64,000 nt of DNA from Methylomonas paludis (GCF_018734325.1 NZ_CP073754.1:3596001-3660000), one strand, 5' to 3'; shown: positions 56,101 to 63,662, counted from the first letter of the stretch. Numbers and translations are program-made. Notes: a model not told the origin generated them from the letters alone.

Positions 56101-57318
56101 GTTGACCGAACCAGAATTGTCGGCGTAGTAATTGTCATTAAATCCCAGAAGTAGCTCATAGGCATTTGTCGGTATCACCACCTTAGCACTATTCCCTATG
56201 GCAAATGGGGTGCCGACAATGACATCATTCGCGTTTGCGAACACGCCTACCAATTCCTCTAGATTGACATTGCCAGGAATATAATTGGCTGGTGGGGTAC
56301 CAAGGAGGAAGTCGAAGCCATCTGTGATACCGCCTGCATCGTTACCTTGACCAACTCCAGGATTGACCAGGCCGCCGGTGTACTTAATGGTGAGGGAATC
56401 ACCGGCATTGAAATGTAAAGTGCCTATGCCACTATAGACTTTGGTGGGAGGTAATGGTTGAGCAGAATAATTGAAGCCGGTTGGATAGCCGTATGAATAA
56501 GTTGGATTAAGTCCCGGATTCCAAGGCCCAGCTTTTCCGGAAACAGCAACTGCGGCAGTCGAGTTGAGATTGATCGTTGTAATGGTCTGCTGGCTGATGG
56601 CTGCTCCATTGTTGCTATCCCAGTTGGCTGTTGCTTTGAGCATAAGGGATAAGCCGCTGTTGGAATTAATACCTGCAGTATTCAAAATGCCGTTGAAGAA
56701 CTGTTGATCTGCGCTATCCAGCGAAAAGCTAAAACCAGTTGAGGTAAGATTGTTGACGGTATAGGTGGGCTTAAAGGGGTTATAGCTGGTATTGCTCAGC
56801 GAGAAATCGCTTAGATTAATGCCGCTGCTGTTGCCGTGGTTCGTCAGATGATTGCCGGTGAAAACGAACTGACCGATAGTTCCATCATAACTCACGCCGG
56901 TAATGGTGGGGGCGTTGCTGTTGCTGACACTGATCCCCTGCGTGGTCAATGCCACTGCGCCCGTATCCCAACCGTTACTGGCTGATAGATTGTAGAGACT
57001 GCCATCATTTGCCTGGTTGCCGTTGTGATTGAGCAAACCATTGATAGCCAATTGATCGGTGCTGGAAAGCTGCAGGTTGACGCTGGTGCCGGTAGCGGTG
57101 CCAACGATGACATGGCCGCCCGTTAGCTGATAATGAGTGCCGCCATCACCAGTCAAAGTAAAGTCGTTAAGCTGATAACCGGCAGTGGTGCTGGTCAAAT
57201 TGTTGCCGGTCAGAGTGAGTATACCGGTAGCGGCGTTGTAATTGGCAGCGCTTAGCGACGGCAGCGCTGATGCCGTTGACAGTAACCGGTAAGCTGTTGA
57301 TTGCAGCACCACTATCAT
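47155..57318 (-). CDS. Giant repeat-rich extracellular protein, downstream part (after frameshift)
   Basis: 3387-residue frame that continues the protein begun at 61363. It comprises about nine copies of a ~235-residue unit with two halves: SYNAATGQLTLSGNNL...DQLAINGLLNKNG...WDTG, and VSYNAASGVFSFTG...NHGSSNGI...NWDSDSG. A lectin-like insert lies at residues ~240-413 (FDFLLG, FAIGNSAKVVIPTNAYELLL, DNSGSVNIAI). Three NHL-propeller blocks (IAVDSAGNLYIADSGNNAIKEI type) lie at ~2063-2323, ~2660-2910 and ~3037-3290. The C-terminus (DYLYYNAGTGGLYYNAG, IAVIGVNSHPSALSLGDF) resembles RTX/type I-secreted protein ends, and a near copy occurs at ~2327-2427. Its N-terminal ~12 residues are out-of-frame sequence. 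A surface or secreted adhesive role is inferred. Confidence 0.85.
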   Translation of the reverse strand: MIVVLQSTAYRLLSTASALPSLSAANYNAATGILTLTGNNLTSTTAGYQLNDFTLTGDGGTHYQLTGGHVIVGTATGTSVNLQLSSTDQLAINGLLNHNGNQANDGSLYNLSASNGWDTGAVALTTQGISVSNSNAPTITGVSYDGTIGQFVFTGNHLTNHGNSSGINLSDFSLSNTSYNPFKPTYTVNNLTSTGFSFSLDSADQQFFNGILNTAGINSNSGLSLMLKATANWDSNNGAAISQQTITTINLNSTAAVAVSGKAGPWNPGLNPTYSYGYPTGFNYSAQPLPPTKVYSGIGTLHFNAGDSLTIKYTGGLVNPGVGQGNDAGGITDGFDFLLGTPPANYIPGNVNLEELVGVFANANDVIVGTPFAIGNSAKVVIPTNAYELLLGFNDNYYADNSGSVNIAITESSNINPPTLNSVSYNASNGVLTLTGYNSSTLPSAFTPTDLTLTGDGGISYTLTSGSVAVAGSLTSSSVNLQLSSIDQLAINGLLNNNGNQAQDSTHYLLTATNEWQTGAGAIINQPITVSNSTTPTLSKVSYNTASGVLTFTGNHLVNQGSNNGITDSYFTLQAGNSSYIFNSHDQVSNLSSTGFTITLSSSDHAVVNSSIDMNGTTNSSGNIYNLKASAGWDSDSGNAVNTLGLTATGYVPTLTAANYDAASGKLTLNGSHLTLNASQYLVNAFTLKGDGGNSYTLSNTSTVNGTPTLNSVTLQLSVGDQLALDGLFNKNGNQANDGKTSYNLSAISGWDTGSSAITTQSISVSNVTAPTVSAVSYNTANGVFAFSGNHLVNHGGINGISLNNFKLNAGTSSYSFNSNDTVSNLTATGFSINLSKTDQTSVNTFINNNGNQSLNGTNYNLSATVNWDSDSGNAISSQAINVSGVPATLNSASYNAANGILQLTGVNLTLNTADYNVTTLSLKGDGGGSYTLSNGSILSGTPTSTTVSIQLSTADQLAIDGLLNQNGTQANDGTTNFSLAASGNWDAGASASAINSLGISVSNVTSPTIASVTYNAASGVFNITGSKLSNHGSSNGIAVSNFKLTGGNSSYSFSSNDTVSNLSANSFSITLSKTDQATVNSFVNANGLQPKTGSAYNFSASGKWDSDNGNPISTQTVTVSNLATLSTASYDATSGKLTLSGNYLTTTNSDYNLTALTIKGDGGSSYTLSNSSSVFGTPTSSSITLQLSASDQLAINGLLNKNGSQAIDSSNYLLSSNAGWDTSASASSNQSITVSNSASPTITAVSYNAVTGVFSVNGSSFANHGNSNGIILSNFKFTGSNGSYSFSASNDSISNLSATGFNINLSSADKTTVNHLVNANGLNPQTGAAYNLSATGKWDSDNGNAITTQAVSVNGLPTITQASYDASSGRLSLSGNNFTASNTDYQPTSLTLKGDGNSSYTLSSGSNLFGTPSSTGVTFQLSSADQLAINGLLNKSGTQANDGSTTYTLNAGNGWDTGIGAAKSLALTVSNAIAPTITSVSYNTATGVFSFTGNNLSNHGSSNGIAVNHFALTGGTNGNYQFNASNDNVANLSSSGFTITLNSTDKTAVNSFVNSNGTAPSTGAAYNLTATSNWDSDSGAGISSQPVTVSGLIPTINSVKYNAANGLLTLNGLYLTTDSHQYVVTNLTLKGDGNSSYTLTTGSSVTGVPTNTSVSIQLSATDQLAINGLLNKSGTTANDGSIYSLNAGSGWDSSISVANSQPISVSNTVAPTLTAVSYNAASGVFSFTGNHLSNHGSSNGIAVNNFSLTGGSNGNYQFNATNDSVSNLSSTGFTITLSNADKTAVNSFVTVNGTAPLSGAAYNLNSLANWDSNNGASISTQSVYVSGLLPTLSSASYNAATGQLTLSGNNLTTASSNYLVTDFILKGDGNTSYTLSNSSTISGTPTSTSLSIQLSVTDQLAINGLFNKNGTLANDGSSIYNLSTTIGWDTGANPITTLGITVSNATTPQITRLAYNAETGVFSFSGNNLTNHGSSTGVALNHFTVTAGNTGSYTFNSFNDKVSNLSSRGFTVTLNASDLSTVNALLNNNGNLNGNSSAYNLTTTAKWDSNSGNAITSQGLSVTGATQTVVSSGIGIISGLAIDSAGSLYLADSGNNAIEKIAAGSHTVSSLLNNGLSVPQGVAIDSAGNLYIADSSDNAIKEIVVGSQTAITLLNNGLNNPASIAVDTAGNIYIADTLNNAIKEISAGIHNVTTLPATGINVPDAIAVDNVGNVYFADPQNKAIKEISALDHSVTTLLTTGLNRPQGIAVDNAGNVFVTDSISNNIKEISAGSRTVTTVLASGLANPTGIAVDSADNLYIADSNNRVIKELNHANYLFNTAPTNNNLVTINSLWENTQQIELSKSIFTAFANSNSITAANFSNSSSPTSAADYLYYNASTGGLYYAAQGSSNPGNAIEIAVVGVNSHPSALSIGDFSLLSSKTAPTLSKVSYNAATGQLTLTGANLTNKITDYNIAKLSLKGDGGGSYTLSNSSTITSTPSSSTLSIQLSSTDQLAINGLLNKNGNQANDGLSNYNLYAASGWDTGANTISNQSITVSNAATPSLSGVTYNATTGVFTVSGSNLDNHGSNIGIALNNFTLSAGSSSYTFNASTDTITALSNSSFSVTLNSADQLAINSFINHNGSMAGNGTAYNLSVSANWDSDTGSLINTLGVWVNNVALQNLIASGLNSPQGITIDGSGNLYIADTLNNAIKELATGSQTLTNLITTGLNNPQAIALDSAGNLYIADTGNKVVEQFIPNTQTLTTIPDNILGSPQGIAVDSAGNIYVADPINNTIDEIAAGSNNSSTLAVSGLNNPQGVTVDSAGNVYIADTGNNAIEEIAAGSNSQTTLVNSGLFSPTSVAVDNSGNLYIADQNGVEVFTANTQSLLSLSDSRLKKAAAVALDNAGNLYIADSGNNAIEEITHSALTAIPVLTGVSYNASSGVFSYTGSNLLSHNALALSHFMVSLPLYNGGIAYGLAGYTFNTANDIVSNISNNGFSITLSSSDQATVNAFINTNGTSNNGQSYSISASANWDGGYGTAKSTLPLSVTGAAMQVLATNVSPYSLAVDNQGNIFFSDGTIQEIKAGSSSAPVLISAGSGSFNFIALDNQGNLYADGFNQEIDTISATSHSLQPILYGSAYGIYPYRLATDTTGTLYVADSYNDILEFTHGSHNINTQIASGAGTLGGIAVDNAGNIYFADSSNNSISEIAAGTTTPQTIFASGLSTPTALAMDSVGNLYVVDSGNNAIKEISAGNHVVTTLLSGNDSGTNVPMTISSIAVDSAGNVYIADTDNQQIKEIIHSTYVFNNAPSTTPINISQFWENTGQIELSKSVFSAFAGANSVSAANFANASTAQSPSDYLYYNAGTGGLYYNAGTSNPVEIAVIGVNSHPSALSLGDFKLIA
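50040..50340 (-). repeat. Internal copy of the C-terminal secretion-like module
   Basis: This stretch encodes WENTQQIELSKSIFTAFANS, SAADYLYYNASTGGLYYA, IAVVGVNSHPSALSIGDFSL. It is nearly the same as the protein's extreme C-terminus, encoded at about 47155-47425. It is followed by further repeat units, so it is not at an end. Confidence 0.8.
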
Positions 57319-60300
57319 TATCCCACAATGCAGTGGTATTCAACTGGTAAGCCACACCACTCAGGGCAATACCGCCATTGGCATTCACAAAAGCGTTAAC
57401 AGCAGCTTTGTCGCTAGTGTTTAAAGTCAGGGTAAAACCGTTGGCAGTCAGGTTACTAAGACTGTCTTGACTACTGTTGAAGGTATAGTGGCTATTGCCG
57501 TCGGTGCTGAGCGTGAAATTACTTAGATTAATTCCATTGCTGCCATTATTGATCAAATGGCTGCCTGTGATATTGAACACCCCGGTGCTTGCGTTATAGC
57601 TGACGGTGGTGAGACTAGGCGGTATCACATTACTGACAGCGACACCTAGAATGCTGACTGAGTTGGCGGTGGTATCCCAGCCGCTGCTGGCGCTCAGATT
57701 GTACGGTGTGCCGTTGTCGGCAGTGACGCCGTTATTGTTGAATAAGGTGTTGACAGCCTGTTGATCAGCCGCCGACAGCTGTAAGGTGATGCTGTGATTT
57801 CCTGAAATATTCAGTAACTTGCTGCCGCTGGTTAAGGTATAGTTGCTGTTACCATCACCTTTCAGGGTGAGATCAGTTACCAGGTAATCGTTGATACCGG
57901 TGGTTAATTTGTTGCCCGTCAGTGTCAGTTGACCATTGCCGGCGTTATAGCTGGCGCTGCTCAGCGATGGGCCATTGTAGCTGACGGTAGTGCCGTAACT
58001 GAGTCGGGCTATCGCGAAATCTGAGTTACTGCCGCCAGAACCGGCCAGGACTATTTTGCCATCAGTCTGTTCTGCAATGGCATAGCCATAATCCAGGCTG
58101 CCAAAATTAATGGTCTGCTGGCCGCTGCCATTAAAACTGGGATCTGGGCTGCCATTGGTTAAATATTGAGCAACCGCCATATCGTTGCCGTTATTGGTGG
58201 TGCCCACCACCACAATTTTACCATCTGGTCGGAGCAGCATTGCATAAGCATGAGCATTGGCAACTGTTGAACCACTGCTGCCAAAATCGGTAGTTACCAG
58301 GCCGTTGCTATTAAAGCTGAGGTCTTGAGTGCCGTTGGCATTCAGGCGCATGATCGCGAAATCAGTTGCCGGAGAGCCGCCACTTTGCAAATAACCTGCA
58401 ATCAGGATCTTACCATCGGGCTGCAGTACCATCGATTCAATGCCGGAATAGACTGTACCGAACAGATTGAAGGTGGAGCTGGGATTGATGATCAATTCAC
58501 CATTGCTGGCAAAGCTGGTATCCAGACTGCCATCTGGATTGTAACGGGCCATGGCAATTTCATAGCCTGTGGCGTTTAAGTCATTGCCGGCGACCAGTAT
58601 TTTACCGTCTGATTGAATAGCAACAGACCTGATTTGCGAGAGACCGTTCAGATTGGTGGTGACCAAACCCGTGCTGTTAAAACTGCTATCCAGACTGCCA
58701 TCCGGATTATAGCGAGCCAATGCAAAATTGTTATTTGCCGCACCGGCCAGAATGATTTTATTATCAGCTTGTACCGCCATGGCATTAGCGTATGCATTAG
58801 TATTGCTGCCAAAGCTGGTGGTGACCGTACCGCTGTGGTTAAAGCTTTGATCGAGCGTACCATTACTATTGTAACGAACCAGTGCAAAATTTGAACTGCT
58901 ACCATTTGAGGTAGAGCCTGCCAGCAAAATTTTGCCATCTGCTTGTTGGGCAATGGCATTACCCTGATCGGTAGCGCCAAAATCCGTGGTAAGCATTCCT
59001 GTACCGGCAAAGCTGGTATCCAGGCTGCCATCTGCGTTGTAGCGGGAAATCGCAAAATCGATATTGGCGTCACCATATCCGGCAACCACGATTTTATTGT
59101 CTGTTTGAACCAGCACGGCACGCGCGACATCCGTAGAGCCAAAATCACTGAGAACTTTCCCTGTCCCATTAAAGCTGGTATCAAGATGGACATTGCCGGT
59201 TTGAATGGCGGTAACGTTAATGGCGGCAGTATCTGTTGCGCTGGAAAAGGCAGTGCTGCTTAGGGTATTGATATTAAGCCCACCATTACTTTCACCATAG
59301 ATTTGCTGCATGGCCTTAAAACTGATGGCTGCACTGATAGCGCCATAAAATCCAGTTGGTGGCTGGTAATAAATTCGGGTATTTTTATCAGCAAACAGCG
59401 TTAAGGCACTGCTGGTGGTTAAGGTGCCCACTTTTAGCCAGGTTCCACCGTTATTGGTGCTATACCAGAGTGTACCCGGAGCAGTGCCGATGATGGCCAT
59501 GCCTGGTGCGTGATTTTCACTATCGCTGTAATTGTTTAAAGGTTCGCCACCACCTAACAGGGTACTGACTAAGGTACCCACCTGTCCGACCGGTGCGCCT
59601 GCATTGGCAGCTACGCCTTGCAAAACCGGTGCTGTAGCCGGATTAAGTACAGGCGAAATATTAGGCAGCAGGGTTAAGGTCGTTTCGATGGTGGCTACCG
59701 GAGCGCTTTTTGCGCTAAATGTCCAGTCCATTAGCACCGTTTTGCTAGTGGTATCGGTATCGGCGGTGTTTTGGTAGGTCAGTTGTTTCAATGCAGCGTT
59801 AACCAATGCCTGGCTGGCATTAGTGTTAAAATTCAGCACCAGTGAACCGGCTTTGTTGCTGAAGGTGCCAAGCGTAATATTACCGATATTGATATTGCTG
59901 CCGGCTAACCGCAGTGTACCGCTAGGAGCAAAAATATCCTGTGCGTTGGCACCGCCGTGGCGGGCGATAGTTAAGCTGACACCGTTATAATTATCAATCT
60001 GTGACAAGCTGGAGCCGCTCAAAGTGATTTGGGCGGAATCCGGCATTAATAGGGTCGGCGCGTTCTGGATTTGATAGCTGATGAGGTGATTGTAATCCGC
60101 TGTACCTTCCGGGCCCGCTGCAACGCCGGAATTAACCTGATTGGTTACTGCACTGCTGTCGCCGCCCGAATTGGCATCGCCCCAGGTAATGACTGAGCCA
60201 TCAGCGCGTACTGCCGCAAAAGCATTGCCGGTTGCATAGAGTTGAGTAACCGGAATACTGCCATTTAACTGGCTGGCAACCGTACTGGTATCACCACCGC

Positions 60301-61363
60301 TACTGGCGCTACCCCATGCCATAACCGAGCCATTGGCCAATAAAACCGCAAAAGCGCCGGTGGTGGAGGCAATTTGTGTCACGGCGGGAAATGGTGCTGC
60401 TAGGGTAGATGGTAAGGTGCTGGGTATATTACCGGTATTACCCCAGCTAACAATTGAGCCATCGCTGCGTAAAGCAATAAAGGCATCACTGGTTGCATAA
60501 ACCTGTTCTACCGGAATACTGCCGTTTAACTGGGTACTAACCGTGCTGCTGTTGCCACCATCGGTAGTGTTGCCCCAGGTGATCACCGAGCCGTCAGCAC
60601 GAAGGGCTGCAAAAGCATCCGCTGTCGAAAAAACCTGAATAACCGGTGGCGTACCCGTTAACTGACTACTGACACTGCTATTATTCCCGCCACTCGTACT
60701 GTCACCCCAGGTAACAACAGAGCCATCGGCGCGCAGAGCTGCAAAGGCTGTAGCGGTTGAAAAAATTCGGATGACAGGAATGCTAGCAGTTAATTGACTG
60801 CTTGCTGTGCCGCCATCTGCAGAGTTACCCCAGGTAACCACACTGCCATCGCTACGTAAGGCAGCAAAAGCATCATTGGTGGAGTAAATTGTCGTAACAG
60901 CAATACTGCCGTTTAATTGACTGGCGATATTGCTACTGTCTCCGCCAGCGCCTGACATTCCCCAGGACACCACTGAGCCATCGCTACGCAGTGCGGCAAA
61001 CGCCGAACCGGTTGAGAATAACTGCATAACCGGCGGATTGCCGGATAATGAATTGCTAACAGCACTACTATCGCCGCCGATGCTCGGATTGCCCCAGGTA
61101 ATCACTGAGCCATCGTTGCGCAGTGCCGCAAAGGCGCTACCGGTTGAAACTATCTGTAAAACAGGTATCTGACCGGTTAACTGGCCGGCAACGGCACTGC
61201 TATCGCCACCAGAAGCTGGATCGCCCCAAGTGACTACCGAGCCATTATTTTTAATAATGGCAAATGCAGATGCGTTTTGATATTCACCGGGGCCGTGGCC
61301 AGGGAAAGAAGCCATACGCTGAATCGTGGCAGACAATGTCGGGGCGGCATTATTTGAAGACAC
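57167..61363 (-). CDS. Giant repeat-rich extracellular protein, upstream part (before frameshift)
   Basis: 1398-residue frame starting at GTG 61363 with no signal peptide (VSSNNAAPTLSATIQRM), in keeping with type I secretion. Residues ~25-430 hold nine RCC1-like units (AFAALRSDGSVVTWG...GGDSS). Residues ~430-720 are a cadherin/adhesin-like linker (LTIARHGG, LVLNFNTNAS, SSTAFSSATDTAAINV). Residues ~722-1122 contain about seven delta-60 repeats (DTSFNGTGKVLSDFGS, KIVVAGYGDANIDFAISRYN, ADGSLDTSF). Residues ~1130-1365 form the first A/B repeat unit. The frame then breaks near 57270: the last ~30 residues (RCQLQRRYRYTHSD...) are out-of-frame reading of the next repeat, whose correct continuation is the 47155-57318 frame. 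Together the two would make about 4,730 residues. Confidence 0.85.
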   Translation of the reverse strand: MSSNNAAPTLSATIQRMASFPGHGPGEYQNASAFAIIKNNGSVVTWGDPASGGDSSAVAGQLTGQIPVLQIVSTGSAFAALRNDGSVITWGNPSIGGDSSAVSNSLSGNPPVMQLFSTGSAFAALRSDGSVVSWGMSGAGGDSSNIASQLNGSIAVTTIYSTNDAFAALRSDGSVVTWGNSADGGTASSQLTASIPVIRIFSTATAFAALRADGSVVTWGDSTSGGNNSSVSSQLTGTPPVIQVFSTADAFAALRADGSVITWGNTTDGGNSSTVSTQLNGSIPVEQVYATSDAFIALRSDGSIVSWGNTGNIPSTLPSTLAAPFPAVTQIASTTGAFAVLLANGSVMAWGSASSGGDTSTVASQLNGSIPVTQLYATGNAFAAVRADGSVITWGDANSGGDSSAVTNQVNSGVAAGPEGTADYNHLISYQIQNAPTLLMPDSAQITLSGSSLSQIDNYNGVSLTIARHGGANAQDIFAPSGTLRLAGSNINIGNITLGTFSNKAGSLVLNFNTNASQALVNAALKQLTYQNTADTDTTSKTVLMDWTFSAKSAPVATIETTLTLLPNISPVLNPATAPVLQGVAANAGAPVGQVGTLVSTLLGGGEPLNNYSDSENHAPGMAIIGTAPGTLWYSTNNGGTWLKVGTLTTSSALTLFADKNTRIYYQPPTGFYGAISAAISFKAMQQIYGESNGGLNINTLSSTAFSSATDTAAINVTAIQTGNVHLDTSFNGTGKVLSDFGSTDVARAVLVQTDNKIVVAGYGDANIDFAISRYNADGSLDTSFAGTGMLTTDFGATDQGNAIAQQADGKILLAGSTSNGSSSNFALVRYNSNGTLDQSFNHSGTVTTSFGSNTNAYANAMAVQADNKIILAGAANNNFALARYNPDGSLDSSFNSTGLVTTNLNGLSQIRSVAIQSDGKILVAGNDLNATGYEIAMARYNPDGSLDTSFASNGELIINPSSTFNLFGTVYSGIESMVLQPDGKILIAGYLQSGGSPATDFAIMRLNANGTQDLSFNSNGLVTTDFGSSGSTVANAHAYAMLLRPDGKIVVVGTTNNGNDMAVAQYLTNGSPDPSFNGSGQQTINFGSLDYGYAIAEQTDGKIVLAGSGGSNSDFAIARLSYGTTVSYNGPSLSSASYNAGNGQLTLTGNKLTTGINDYLVTDLTLKGDGNSNYTLTSGSKLLNISGNHSITLQLSAADQQAVNTLFNNNGVTADNGTPYNLSASSGWDTTANSVSILGVAVSNVIPPSLTTVSYNASTGVFNITGSHLINNGSNGINLSNFTLSTDGNSHYTFNSSQDSLSNLTANGFTLTLNTSDKAAVNAFVNANGGIALSGVAYQLNTTALWDNDSGAAINSLPVTVNGISAAVAKRCQLQRRYRYTHSDRQQFDQHHCRLSA

Positions 61364-61443
61364 GTGATATTCCCTAGCAAAAATATGTATTTTAATATAA
61401 ATGTCAAGCCATTGTTCAGTAAATGCGCAATTCCCCTGTCACG

Positions 61444-61587
61444 CTAATCTGTTAGCCGCCGTATCGTCAACTCGGCACGTTGCTCAATAATTTTGATGAT
61501 TTGTTCAACCACATCATGGTTGGCAAATCCTTTGTCTGTGGTCGCTTGCAGCTTGCGGGCTGTCAATGGTAGGTTGACGGCAACTTA
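61444..61587 (-). pseudogene. Possible gene remnant upstream of the giant gene
   Basis: A leftward frame reads VAVNLPLTARKLQATTDKGF then HDVVEQIIKIIEQRAELTIR. It has protein-like composition and an AGGAAG site and ATG just upstream, but a stop (TAA) immediately follows that ATG. I do not recognise the family. It is probably the decayed end of a small gene. Confidence 0.25.
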
Positions 61588-61721
61588 CATGGTACTTCCT
61601 TGAGCTGTAAGGTCGTTAAGGATAGGAAGCCTTGATTATAACGAAGCAAAAAGGAATGGTGGAAACTTAATCATAGCAATGGTCTGCTTGTGGTCTATTG
61701 GTTGAACCGCAATGGCTCGGG

Positions 61722-61931
61722 CTATTGGGAAGTTGACTGTCTAGCCGTCCCAACTAGCCCCACGTTACCGCTGTAATTTGATGACCGGGAGTGGTAACTT
61801 TTTAACGCTGTTTGACAGTCTAGTTGCACCTCTGCCAATTGGCGTTCAGCGTTATGAGAAGTTGAGTTTACCCGGATATATCTAATGTGTTTGTCTTTCA
61901 TGATTTTGCCCAGCCATGTGTAAAGTCTCAA
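61722..61931 (-). pseudogene. Serine recombinase (resolvase) N-terminal remnant
   Basis: The first ~25 residues after an internal Met (MKDKHIRYIRVNSTSHNAER, QLAEVQLD) match the start of resolvase/invertase-family serine recombinases (canonical IRYIRVST.DQN.ERQLEGVQLD). The match then stops, and the usual DKASGKDT region, catalytic domain and helix-turn-helix are missing. The catalytic Ser position reads Asn-Ser with one residue changed. This is a relic, next to the IS1380-type element. Confidence 0.5.
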
Positions 61932-61969
61932 AATAAGCTTATTATTTGTAAATAAAATGTAAAATTAAC

Positions 61970-63662
61970 CCTGAATCCGTGTTCCTTTCGGTTTAAGTGA
62001 GGGCAGTCGCGTTTCAGACGCGTTTTTTAAAAAAATCTACCACCAATCGAAATTTAACTGCCGTTCATCAAGCCCTCAGTCGCAAAAATCAATCGTTTCC
62101 ATGGTATTGCCGGCATCGCCAGATGAAAAACCTGACGCCAAGACAAGCAATCTTCTTCTCTACCCGGAGAATCAGCTCGTAACCAGCATCTCAGCTTTCG
62201 CGCCGCTTATCCTGATGCAAAGCCAGGCTGCACCACCAATCGCTCTTGTAAATAAGCGAATACTTTTGCCACGGGTGAGGCGCACCCTAAGTCCAGCCAC
62301 CATTGCCGGGCTTTGTGGATCACCTGGGCTGCTCGATACATGACTTCTTGCAGCACCGTTCGTAACCGCCGTCGTTTTGCCGGATGACGTATTGGCGCCA
62401 AGTCGCCAGTCAAGCCCAGTTGACCAATCAGTCGCAAGCAATTATAGGCAAACATACCCATTCTCAATAGACAGTCGTTGGTCTCAAACTTTCCAGATGG
62501 TAAGCGTTCCATATCCAGGTCAGTTTTGAATTCCGAATGAAATTGTTCATGGGTGCCGTGGTCGCGGTAGCGTTCAATGACGGTTTCTTCGGGTTCCTCC
62601 AGACTCGTCCACCAGCCTTCCAGTTGAATGTCCGGCAGTAATAGCATCTGGCCGTGCTTATTGCTCGTGCGTTCAATGATCCGCACGACCAGTCTGAAGG
62701 GGCGAGTCTGTTTTTTCCAAGCACGTTCCACCGTCAGTGTCATTAACGCTTCCCGTTTACCGGGGCGTTTTTCAACAAAGGCGCCGGCCGCTTCCGCTTT
62801 TTCTAACCAGGATGTCTTATCTTGCCGTCTTGGATTCCACTTGATCAAGTATTCAAAGCGCCTGTTCATGGCTGCCCAGCGTTCTTTCTCAGCCGCAACC
62901 GTAAATAACAGTTTGGCGCTATCAAACCCTGAGTCTTTGCGTAATAACAACGGCAAACCCGGTGCAACCAAGCGCTCAACTCGAGGAAACAGCCTTTCTA
63001 GAAAATAATCAATCTCCAGCGATGAATGCCAGCGGCCTGGACGCAGTTCCAATCCTATACACCAGCCTTCATTGCCCAAATAAGCCGCGACAGGCGTATA
63101 GCCATCCACTCCCTGATAGGTTCGACTCACCTCTTCCTTCTTGGTACCGCTCTGATCCATGACGAAGGTGTCCATGTCCAGACAGACGTAGCCTTTATGC
63201 GGCGTAATTGGGGCTTCTGTTCGTTCGATGAGTCGTATCGATAGATCATCCACCGGCTCCAGCAGGCTGCCGCTGACACGATCAAGACGTTGCCGCAGCC
63301 ACACGCTGCCGGGAACCTTACGTACATCCAATGCCTTCTTGAAAAAACGATCTTCACGAAACGGCTCAACAGCCTCGAAGTCGCTTTTGCCTATACTTAA
63401 AAGGCCAACAGTGGTTTTGACTAAATCCGAGGTTTTGATACCCTGTGAAACAGGTATTCTACCGTCCACCATCACTTCGACATTGACCGCTTCCAGGCAC
63501 TGGCCGATCAAGGATAGTCCGGCATAGGAGGTAAGTTCCTTTTTGGATTCTTTAAGCTTAAAACGTGCCATAATCAAAACGGGTGACTATAGAAAAACTA
63601 TATTATACCTTTTTTATCATTGACTTATGACTATTTATAAAAAAAACGAACACGGATTCAGG
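61970..63662. mobile_element. IS1380-family insertion sequence, complete
   Basis: 1693 bp bounded by inverted repeats: CCTGAATCCGTGTTC at 61970 and GAACACGGATTCAGG ending at 63662. TTAAC is present immediately outside both ends (61965-61969 and 63663-63667), a target-site duplication. It contains one full transposase gene on the minus strand. Perfect ends and an intact ORF suggest recent insertion. Confidence 0.93.
62207..63577 (-). CDS. IS1380 family transposase
   Basis: 456-residue DDE transposase. It resembles IS1380-type proteins: N-terminal MARFKLKESKKELTSYAGL, first catalytic Asp region VCLDMDTFVMDQSGTKKEEV, second Asp in LLLRKDSGFDSAKLL, and Glu in the late FHSEFKTDLDMERLPSGKFE segment, with YNCLRLIGQLGL following. 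The length is usual for the family. Either M1 or M3 could be the start. It is the only gene of the element at 61970-63662 and appears intact. Confidence 0.93.
   Translation of the reverse strand: MIMARFKLKESKKELTSYAGLSLIGQCLEAVNVEVMVDGRIPVSQGIKTSDLVKTTVGLLSIGKSDFEAVEPFREDRFFKKALDVRKVPGSVWLRQRLDRVSGSLLEPVDDLSIRLIERTEAPITPHKGYVCLDMDTFVMDQSGTKKEEVSRTYQGVDGYTPVAAYLGNEGWCIGLELRPGRWHSSLEIDYFLERLFPRVERLVAPGLPLLLRKDSGFDSAKLLFTVAAEKERWAAMNRRFEYLIKWNPRRQDKTSWLEKAEAAGAFVEKRPGKREALMTLTVERAWKKQTRPFRLVVRIIERTSNKHGQMLLLPDIQLEGWWTSLEEPEETVIERYRDHGTHEQFHSEFKTDLDMERLPSGKFETNDCLLRMGMFAYNCLRLIGQLGLTGDLAPIRHPAKRRRLRTVLQEVMYRAAQVIHKARQWWLDLGCASPVAKVFAYLQERLVVQPGFASG

Noticed and set aside
47155-61363. Possible CRISPR-like periodicity in the giant gene
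   Set aside because: The periodic sequence is in-frame protein repeats of ~700, ~120 or ~180 bp with graded divergence, not short identical repeats with unique spacers.
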